A DNA stretch of 64,000 nucleotides from Acetobacter conturbans (GTDB taxonomy: Bacteria; Pseudomonadota; Alphaproteobacteria; Acetobacterales; Acetobacteraceae): the NCBI RefSeq assembly GCF_011516755.1, contig NZ_WOSY01000006.1:124001-188000 (forward strand), in the 5' to 3' direction. Positions within the stretch are counted from its first letter, which is position 1, and each line of letters begins with the position of its first letter. The translations under genes and the position numbers were made by a program. The notes beneath the pieces are model-generated. The model did not search any database. It had not been told where the DNA came from and saw nothing but the letters and a program-made list of their open reading frames with translations. This document shows, piece by piece, positions 57,913 to 64,000 of the stretch.

Positions 57913-59289
57913 ATGCAGATCGAGGAAACCGGAAGCGCTTCAGTTCTTGAAAGCGTTCCACCCCATCTTCAGACAACACGAGTGGACCGGGTCTTCTGGA
58001 GCCATTTTTCGCCCAATCTCGCGCCCGCAGCGTGGGTGATCGGCGTGCTCGTGGTCGTTCTGGGTCTGCCCGGGTGGACCGGTTTCTGGGTGCTGCTGGC
58101 TGGTAATCTTCTGGGTTCGCTGCCCGTCGCCTTCTGCGCGGTCATGGGACCTAAAACCGGACTTCCGCAGATGGAAGCGTCACGGTTTTCATTCGGGCGG
58201 GTCGGGAAGAGGGTGCCGTCGCTCATCAACTGGGCCAACTGCGTGGGGTGGGACGCCGTCAACAACGTGCCATCCGCGCTCGCATTTATTCTTTTGCTGA
58301 AGATGATCGGCCTGTCCGTGCCGTTCTGGCTGGCGCTCGGCGTTCTTGCTCTGATCCAGTTGCTGGCAAGCATGGGCGGTCACGATATTGTTCAGGCCAT
58401 CGAGAAATATCTCGGCTGGCTCCTGCTGGTGTCCTTCGCTACTGTCGGGCTGATGGCTGTTTTCCAGTCAGCCGGGCAGCAGGTCACTGCGGCGGCCGTG
58501 GTGCCGAAATTCGCTGACATCATGGTTGGCATCGGTGCCGTGGGCAGCTTCAACATGGCATGGGCGGCCTATGCTTCCGATTATACGCGGTATGTTCCGG
58601 CTTCGGCGCCGTCCTCGCGCATTTTCTGGCTGACCTTCAGCGGAACATTTCTCTCGTCTTTCATCATGGAACTGTTCGGACTGCTGACCGGCGCTGCAAT
58701 CAGCGATCCGTCACCGGGTTCCGTGATCGCGGCGTTGCAGAACTGGTCAGGTCTGTTCGCACCTGTGGCGCTGGCCGCGGTAGCGTTTTCATCCATCGCC
58801 ATCAATGCAGCCAACGATAATACGGCAGCCTATGCACTGATTTCGGGGGGCGTCCGCATCAACCGGATGTTGAGTGCCGTGGTCACGGCAGGAATGGGTT
58901 ATCTGCTTGCGGTGCTCGGGGAGGGGAGGTTCGTATCCCTCTATGAAAATTACCTGCTTCTGGCGCTGTACTGGATTGCCCCTTGGTGCGGCATCGTGCT
59001 GGCCGACTGGTATTGCCGACCGGCTTCACTGCGGAGTGCCCGCCGCGAAACGCTTGCCGGCTGGACGCCTTCCGCGACCCTGTTCCTTGTCGTGACCCTT
59101 CTCACGATTGTCCTGTTTTCCTCGACGCCGCTCTACACAGGCCCGATTGCAGCACGGCTGGGTGGTGCGGATATCGGTTATTTCGTCGGGTTTTTCTCGG
59201 CGGCAGTCGGGCAGATTGCCCTGCTGCAGGCCCGGGCGCGACGTCAGACCGTGATGCCGGTGCATGGCGCGGAAAACCGCTTTTCCTAA
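57913..59289 (+). CDS. NCS1-family nucleobase permease (CodB-like)
   Basis: 458-aa cytosine/purine-type transporter with 12 membrane segments. Signatures: LGSLPVAFCAVMGPKTGLPQMEASRFSFG (the conserved NCS1 Pro-Gly loop region), LINWANCVGWDAVNNV, and GSFNMAWAAYASDYTRYVP. Expected to bring in cytosine, a methylated cytosine, or a purine. Placed between the dioxygenase and deaminase genes, same strand, small gaps (24 and 83 bp). Confidence 0.93.
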   Translation: MQIEETGSASVLESVPPHLQTTRVDRVFWSHFSPNLAPAAWVIGVLVVVLGLPGWTGFWVLLAGNLLGSLPVAFCAVMGPKTGLPQMEASRFSFGRVGKRVPSLINWANCVGWDAVNNVPSALAFILLLKMIGLSVPFWLALGVLALIQLLASMGGHDIVQAIEKYLGWLLLVSFATVGLMAVFQSAGQQVTAAAVVPKFADIMVGIGAVGSFNMAWAAYASDYTRYVPASAPSSRIFWLTFSGTFLSSFIMELFGLLTGAAISDPSPGSVIAALQNWSGLFAPVALAAVAFSSIAINAANDNTAAYALISGGVRINRMLSAVVTAGMGYLLAVLGEGRFVSLYENYLLLALYWIAPWCGIVLADWYCRPASLRSARRETLAGWTPSATLFLVVTLLTIVLFSSTPLYTGPIAARLGGADIGYFVGFFSAAVGQIALLQARARRQTVMPVHGAENRFS

Positions 59290-59372
59290 AACATGAAATT
59301 CAGAAACAGATCTTTGCTGATGCCGGACACCAGATCTTCTCAGGCGAGGCTGAAGATCGCAGTACGGGACCG

Positions 59373-60644
59373 ATGATGATCGACCTTCTTCTTAAAAACG
59401 CAGTCCTCCCCGATGGTCGCAATGCCGATATCGCCATTTCCGACGGACGCATCGCTGCCATTGAAGAGCATTTCGTGGGGGATGCCCGGGAAACGCTCGA
59501 TATTGAGGGCTATCTGGTCTCGCCTCCGTTCGTGGATAGCCATTTCCATCTGGATACGACGCTGACGGCGGGGATGGTCCGGCATAACGCCAGCGGCACC
59601 TTGCTGGAAGGTATCCAGATCTGGAAAGAGACCAAGCCGCTTCTCACGGAAGAAGAAATCTACACCCGTGCCCGCAAACTCTGTGAGATGACCATCACGC
59701 AGGGCACGCTGGCGATCCGCTCTCATGTCGATATCAGCGACCCTGACCTGAAGGCGGTAAGGGCGCTCGTTCGCCTGCGCGAGGATCTGAAGCCGTGGAT
59801 GACCATCCAGCTTGTCGCCTTTCCTCAGGATGGCTTCTTTCGGCTGGCGGGGGCGGCGGAGCAGCTTGTCCGGGCACTGGACATGGGGCTCGATCTGGTC
59901 GGTGGCATTCCGCATTACGAACGCACGACTCTTCAGGGGGGCGAATCCATCGACGCGCTATTCCGTCTCGCGGCGGATCGTAGCCTGCCGATCGACATGC
60001 ACTGCGACGAGACGGACGATCCGAATTCACGCCATGTCGAAACGATGGCCGCCTGCACGGTCCGTTACGGTCTTCAGGGGCGCGTGACAGGCTCGCATCT
60101 TACGTCCATGCACTCGATGGATAATGCCTACGCCGACAAGCTCATCGGCCTGCTGGCTGAATCGGGGCTGGCCGCCGTGTCCAACCCGCTGATCAACATG
60201 ACGCTCTCGGGACGCTACGATACCTATCCGAAGCGGCGTGGCCTTGCGCGTATTCCGGAACTTTTGCGCGCTGGCGTGCCGGTCGGTCTGGGGCACGATT
60301 GCGTGATGGACCCGTGGTACCGTCTGGGCAGCCACGACATGCTGGAAGTTGCCTCAATGGGGCTGCACGCGGCTCAGATGACCAGCGAGAGTGAGATGAC
60401 CGCCTGCTTCAGCAGTGTCACCGACATGGCGGCGGGCATTCTGGGGCTGCCTTCTTATGGACTGGCCGTGGGCAATCCGGCCGATCTTGTCGTGCTGCAG
60501 GCCTGTTCCGTGCTGGATGCGCTCCGGCTACGTCCGGCCCGGCTTTTCGTGCTGCGGAACGGGCGCATCATTTCCCGCACCGCACCACGGCTCAGCCATC
60601 TCACCCTGTCGGGGGAGCGGACAGTGGATCTGGCGCGGATATGA
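59373..60644 (+). CDS. codA: Cytosine deaminase homologue (CodA-like amidohydrolase)
   Basis: 423-aa metal-dependent deaminase, similar in length to E. coli CodA (427). Zinc ligands and catalytic residues align: HFHLD (H57, H59), QLVAFPQDG (Gln), DMHCDETDD (His, Glu), GSHLTSMHSM (His) and GHDC (D309). The residue after D309, Asp314 in E. coli CodA, is Cys310 here (TGC). Changes there broaden E. coli CodA toward 5-substituted cytosines, so this enzyme may act on 5-methylcytosine or another amino-pyrimidine. ATG 59373 or 59376; the upstream frame to 58983 overlaps the permease and is not used. Confidence 0.88.
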   Translation: MMIDLLLKNAVLPDGRNADIAISDGRIAAIEEHFVGDARETLDIEGYLVSPPFVDSHFHLDTTLTAGMVRHNASGTLLEGIQIWKETKPLLTEEEIYTRARKLCEMTITQGTLAIRSHVDISDPDLKAVRALVRLREDLKPWMTIQLVAFPQDGFFRLAGAAEQLVRALDMGLDLVGGIPHYERTTLQGGESIDALFRLAADRSLPIDMHCDETDDPNSRHVETMAACTVRYGLQGRVTGSHLTSMHSMDNAYADKLIGLLAESGLAAVSNPLINMTLSGRYDTYPKRRGLARIPELLRAGVPVGLGHDCVMDPWYRLGSHDMLEVASMGLHAAQMTSESEMTACFSSVTDMAAGILGLPSYGLAVGNPADLVVLQACSVLDALRLRPARLFVLRNGRIISRTAPRLSHLTLSGERTVDLARI

Positions 60645-60675
60645 TCGCCAGTCCCTGCCGCGTCCTCCGGTGCGC

Positions 60676-61344
60676 TCAGAAATCCAGGTTGGCGTAATAG
60701 TCCGGAGGGGTCAGGCCGGGAACGCGGTCATTCAGCAGGGGGCGGAAGCAGGGGCGGGATTTTACCCGCGCATACCATTCGCGCGCGGCGGCCTGCTTGC
60801 TCCAGTCGATGTCGCCGATGAAATCGAGGCAGGACACATGGGAGGCGGCGGCGAAGTCGGCCAGCGAAAGCGTTCCTCCTGCCAGCCACATGCGCGCTTC
60901 GGCAAGCTGGCCGATATAGTCGAGGTGGGGCCGGATGTTGGCGTAGCCTTCCCGCAGGGCGGTCCCGTCCGGATTGCCGCGTCCGCTCATGCGCTTGAAC
61001 ACTTTTTCACCCAGCAGCTTGCGGGTGACGTCCCGGGCGAAGACGTTGTCGAACCATGCGACGAGGCGACGGACCTCGACGCGCTCCGCCAGTGTCCGGC
61101 CCAGCAGGCACGGATCGGGATAGGCTTCTTCCAGATATTCGCAGATGACCGACGAGTCCGGCACGACGAGCCCGTTGTCCTCCACCAGCACCGGCACTTC
61201 CTGCGCCGGGTTCAGGCGGGCGAATTCAGGCCGGTGCTCCCAGACCCGCTCGGTCAGCGGTTCGAAAGGAAGACGTTTTTCGCCCAGTGTCAGCCGGACT
61301 TTCCGGCAATAGGGCGACAGGGGAAAATGATGAAGGATGCGCAT
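60676..61344 (-). CDS. Glutathione S-transferase family protein
   Basis: 222 aa. N-terminal thioredoxin-like glutathione-binding half (HFPLSPYCRKVRLTLGEKRLPFE, NPAQEVPVLVEDNG, VPDSSVICEYLEEAYP), then the all-helical C-terminal half with LSLADFAAASHVSCLDFIG. SPYCRKVR resembles beta/omega-class GSTs with a catalytic Cys or Ser. Substrate unknown; converges on the deaminase gene with a short gap. Confidence 0.92.
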   Translation of the reverse strand: MRILHHFPLSPYCRKVRLTLGEKRLPFEPLTERVWEHRPEFARLNPAQEVPVLVEDNGLVVPDSSVICEYLEEAYPDPCLLGRTLAERVEVRRLVAWFDNVFARDVTRKLLGEKVFKRMSGRGNPDGTALREGYANIRPHLDYIGQLAEARMWLAGGTLSLADFAAASHVSCLDFIGDIDWSKQAAAREWYARVKSRPCFRPLLNDRVPGLTPPDYYANLDF

Positions 61345-61538
61345 CTGCCCGATTTAGGCGATCCCTGATGCGTGCGCCAGTATGTCCGTGCGGGTATTCG
61401 CGCAAGTGTGTGCAGGCTGTGATGATTGTCAGCAACCTCGACAGGCGGTTTGCCCCGATGTTACCACAGGCCAGCATAACGTAACCCGGCGCAGACTGCT
61501 GTCCGGACTGTCATACAGATCAGGATGAGCGCCGCATC

Positions 61539-62255
61539 GTGACTTCGTCTACCGCTTCCACCGATCCTGCTGGCCTGCCACGAATCAGGGCGGGCGGGCG
61601 TTCCTTTCTGGCACTCGTCCTCACGCCTGAAGCCCCTCTGGATATATGGCTCGCCGCGCTCGACCATCAGGTCAGCCGGTCAGCCGGCTTCTTCGCGGGC
61701 AAGCCGATCATCCTCGACCTGACTCTCGTGCCGCTGGACACGCCTCATCTGGCGGACCTGCTGCCGGCACTTGTCGAGCGAGGCATTCGCGTGATCGGCA
61801 TCGAAGGCGCGGATCGCGATGAGCCAGTGTTCTCGACGTGGGAGTGGCCCGAGGGACTGAACGGCGGACGGTCTACCGCCGCGGAAGAGATCCCCGTTGA
61901 TTCCGTCGACGAGCCGGAGCTTCCGCCGGGCACGCTGATCATCGAGGAGCCCGTAAGGTCAGGCCAGCAGATCGTCTGGGCGGATGGCGACGTCATCGTT
62001 CTCGGGTCGGTTGCGTCCGGCGCGGAAGTCTCGGCAGGCGGTTCCATCCATGTTTACGGATCGTTGCGTGGGCGGGCCATCGCCGGGATCGTGGGACGCC
62101 CGGAGGCCCGGATTTTCGCGCGCGTGATGGAGCCTGAGCTTCTGGCCATTGACGGATTCTACGCAATTTCCGAAGAGATGCCCGAGGCGCTGATCGGAAA
62201 ATCGTCACAGGCCATACTTGTTGACGAAGTGCTTACTCTTAAGCCGCTAACCTGA
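61539..62255 (+). CDS. minC: Septum-site inhibitor MinC
   Basis: 238-aa inhibitor of FtsZ assembly. GTG start at 61539. N-terminal domain (SFLALVLTPEAPLDIWLAALDHQV) and the C-terminal beta-helix domain (IVWADGDVIVLGSVASGAEVSAGGSIHVYGSLRGRAIAG) that binds MinD. First of minCDE. Confidence 0.95.
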   Translation: MTSSTASTDPAGLPRIRAGGRSFLALVLTPEAPLDIWLAALDHQVSRSAGFFAGKPIILDLTLVPLDTPHLADLLPALVERGIRVIGIEGADRDEPVFSTWEWPEGLNGGRSTAAEEIPVDSVDEPELPPGTLIIEEPVRSGQQIVWADGDVIVLGSVASGAEVSAGGSIHVYGSLRGRAIAGIVGRPEARIFARVMEPELLAIDGFYAISEEMPEALIGKSSQAILVDEVLTLKPLT

Positions 62256-62280
62256 GCGTTATTCAGGTCGCGTATTTTTC
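62250..62280 (+). terminator. Weak hairpin between minC and minD
   Basis: Short inverted repeat ACCTGA / TCAGGT followed by CGCGTATTTTTC. The 6-bp stem overlaps the minC stop region. It could attenuate transcription in the 112-bp gap before minD, or be chance. Confidence 0.3.
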
Positions 62281-62367
62281 TTGGGTGCACAGCCCTGATT
62301 TCGACACACATTCGATCCATTTGATGCGATAATCAGGGGTCGAAACAGATACAAGGACGAATAGTTT

Positions 62368-63183
62368 ATGGCGCAGGTTCTCGTCGTCACATCCGGCAAG
62401 GGCGGCGTTGGTAAGACCACCACCACCGCAGCTCTCGGCGCGGCGCTCGCAAAGTCGGGAAAGTCCGTTGTCGTGGTCGATTTCGACGTTGGTCTGCGAA
62501 ATCTCGATCTGGTGATGGGTGCCGAGCGCCGTGTGGTTTTCGATCTGGTCAACGTCATTCAGGGCGATGCCAAGCTGGCGCAGGCCCTGATCAGGGACAA
62601 GCGCCTCGACACGCTGTCCCTGCTTCCGGCGTCCCAGACGCGTGACAAGGATGCGCTGACGGCTGAAGGCGTGGCAAAGGTCATGGCCGAACTGAAGGAA
62701 AAGTTCGACTGGGTGGTGTGCGACAGCCCCGCCGGTATCGAGCGTGGCGCCCAGCTTGCCATGTCTCATGCCGATCAGGCGGTGATCGTCACCAACCCGG
62801 AAGTGTCCTCGGTGCGTGACAGTGACCGCATCATCGGGATGCTGGACAGCACGACGGAAATAGCGAAAACTGGCGAGAAGATGCCGAAGCATCTGCTCCT
62901 GACCCGTTATGATCCGGCCCGTGCTGCACGCGGTGAGATGCTGAGCGTCGATGATGTGCTGGAAATTCTCTCTATCCCGCTCATCGGGATTATTCCGGAG
63001 AGCCAGGATGTGCTGCGGTCTTCAAACCTTGGAGCACCGGTGACGCTGGCGGCACCAGAAAGTGCGCCGGCCCGCGCTTATTTCGAGGCTGCGCGCCGTC
63101 TTGCCGGGGAAAAAGTGAACGTCACCATCCCTACCGAAAAGAAGGGTCTCTTCGACTGGCTCTTCAAGCGAGGTGCTGCATGA
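62368..63183 (+). CDS. minD: Septum-site ATPase MinD
   Basis: 271-aa membrane-cycling ATPase. Deviant Walker [19 protein letters not shown], then [61 protein letters not shown], and the C-terminal amphipathic membrane-targeting helix [14 protein letters not shown] overlap with minE. Confidence 0.98.
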   Translation: MAQVLVVTSGKGGVGKTTTTAALGAALAKSGKSVVVVDFDVGLRNLDLVMGAERRVVFDLVNVIQGDAKLAQALIRDKRLDTLSLLPASQTRDKDALTAEGVAKVMAELKEKFDWVVCDSPAGIERGAQLAMSHADQAVIVTNPEVSSVRDSDRIIGMLDSTTEIAKTGEKMPKHLLLTRYDPARAARGEMLSVDDVLEILSIPLIGIIPESQDVLRSSNLGAPVTLAAPESAPARAYFEAARRLAGEKVNVTIPTEKKGLFDWLFKRGAA

Positions 63184-63476
63184 GCTTTCTCGCAAATCTC
63201 TTCAACCGGCGCTCCTCCGCTCCCGTCGCCCGTGACCGGTTGCAGATTCTTCTGGCTCACGAGCGCGCCAGTGTTGGGGACGGCAAGTCAGACCTTCTGG
63301 TTCAGCTCCAGAAGGAGATCATGGAAGTGATCAGCAGGCACGTCGCCGTCGATCAGGACAAGGTGCAGGTCAAACTGGATCGTGGCTCTGGCTGCTCGAT
63401 GCTTGAGATCGATATCGAGGTTCCGGGGATTGAGCAGACCCCGAAAGAAAAGGGTGGCAAGCCTCACTCCGCGTGA
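63180..63476 (+). CDS. minE: Topological specificity factor MinE
   Basis: 98 aa. N-terminal membrane/anti-MinCD helix ([28 protein letters not shown]) and C-terminal dimerisation domain ([41 protein letters not shown]). Drives the MinD oscillation. Confidence 0.97.
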   Translation: MSFLANLFNRRSSAPVARDRLQILLAHERASVGDGKSDLLVQLQKEIMEVISRHVAVDQDKVQVKLDRGSGCSMLEIDIEVPGIEQTPKEKGGKPHSA

Positions 63477-63503
63477 GACTTTGTTTTCTTTATTGATGAG
63501 ATG

Positions 63504-63541
63504 AAAACGGCATTCCGTATCTACGGCATGCCGTTTTTTTA
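63504..63541 (+). terminator. Rho-independent terminator after minE
   Basis: Nested hairpin: AAAACGGCAT / ATGCCGTTTT around an inner CCGT-ATCT-ACGG stem, with seven T's. Placed about 30 bp past the minE stop. Confidence 0.92.
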
Positions 63542-63703
63542 TGGTGTGTGATCTGATGCCTCTGCCCGGTTTTCTGTTTTTAATTCAGTTTGCACAGCAG
63601 GAGGCGGTCTTCGCCCGGATGGTTTCTTGAAGACGGGGCAGGCCGTCCAAGCGTTTCAGTGCCAGATCCCTGAATGAGAAAATACCGCTTTTGCTTACTC
63701 TTA

Positions 63704-63845
63704 GAGGCTGTTTCAAAAGCTCTCTGCTGAGCGCAATTGTCCTTGATGGTGCGCACGACCGACGTGGATTTTTGAGCACTGAAGCGAAGCGGCCACGCAA
63801 GCCGTGAGCAGCGGCTCGCCGTCCGATAGCTTTTGAAACAGGCTT
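63704..63845. mobile_element. 142-bp MITE-like element with inverted repeats
   Basis: The ends are inverted repeats of 18 bp with two mismatches: GAGGCTGTTTCAAAAGCT at 63704 and AGCTTTTGAAACAGGCTT at 63828-63845. Both sides carry TTA (63701-63703 and 63846-63848), a 3-bp target duplication as made by IS5/IS1031-type transposases of acetic acid bacteria. No transposase is inside, so this is a MITE or internally deleted insertion sequence. IS family is inferred from end length and duplication only. Confidence 0.7.
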
Positions 63846-64000
63846 TTAAGGATGAGAAAGTCCGCATCGCATCACAGTGGACATTTGTTGTGGTGCTCTA
63901 CCTTTCTTGGAAGCAGAGATGGCATCGTGATCCAGCCTGCAGAATAAGAAAATTCCTGATATCAGCGACACGTCCAGCATGAAACATACTTGCAGTGCGT

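Larger units (their letters stand above)
63477..64000. other. Right-edge non-coding region
   Basis: After minE there is a terminator (63504-63541) and the MITE-like element (63704-63845). The remaining sequence to the window edge shows no gene I can support; short minus-strand frames at 63580-63867 overlap the element and resemble insertion-sequence debris. Confidence 0.5.

Noticed and set aside
58983-59372. Extended N-terminus of the deaminase
   Set aside because: It overlaps the end of the permease in another frame; the deaminase domain begins right at 59373.

Overview
The window looks like chromosome from an acetic acid bacterium (Acetobacteraceae, Alphaproteobacteria). The reasons are the high-GC coding sequence, the gene order ruvCAB-ybgC-tolQRAB-pal-cpoB-tilS-ftsH-folP, twin-arginine-type signals on several periplasmic proteins, and the general style of the transport genes. 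I cannot fix the genus from sequence reading alone. I see no phage, plasmid backbone, CRISPR array or rRNA. Most of the window is ordinary core genome with accessory transport islands.

Layout. 1-13.7 kb is a transport block: a partial sulfate permease (cysT) with its binding protein, an exported alpha/beta hydrolase, a complete tripartite RND efflux operon, a 1.2-kb gene-poor partly AT-rich gap, then an OprP-like porin followed by a second sulfate-binding protein. The porin reading frame is cut by an in-frame TAG 45 codons before its natural end. 13.7-23.1 kb is one tightly packed minus-strand cluster: zinc-finger protein, polA, an atypical SCO-like protein and a five-gene peptide-type ABC importer. 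23.2-27.7 kb holds a lipoprotein hydrolase, tRNA-Arg(CCG), small conserved genes, a thioesterase, an exported protein, a tiny lipoprotein and a glycosyltransferase.

27.8-40.9 kb is the core cluster for Holliday-junction resolution (RuvABC), envelope integrity (Tol-Pal), tRNA(Ile) lysidine synthesis, the FtsH protease and dihydropteroate synthase. 40.8-44.2 kb runs on the minus strand: cysE, an MFS exporter, a small lipoprotein and a hexapeptide acyltransferase. An AT-rich gap and an orphan lytic transglycosylase follow. 45.3-51.7 kb has a heavy-metal RND pump with its adaptor, an unrecognised protein whose promoter region carries a Fur-box-like sequence, and a CHAP-domain hydrolase. 52-54.8 kb has a nucleotide-sugar epimerase, a DUF192 protein, a metallo-beta-lactamase-fold hydrolase and a host-attachment-type protein.

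55-60.6 kb is the most interesting part. xdhC and a MocA-like cytidylyltransferase are followed by a compact set of three genes: an isopenicillin-N-synthase-fold 2-oxoglutarate dioxygenase, an NCS1 nucleobase permease and a cytosine-deaminase homologue. In the deaminase, the aspartate next to the catalytic Asp (D314 of E. coli CodA) is a cysteine. I propose a route for uptake and oxidative salvage of a 5-substituted cytosine or thymine, possibly 5-methylcytosine. This is a hypothesis from family membership and gene order, not a demonstrated pathway. The window ends with a glutathione transferase, minCDE and a 142-bp MITE-like element with 18-bp inverted repeats and TTA duplications. I recognised no transcriptional regulator gene anywhere in the 64 kb.
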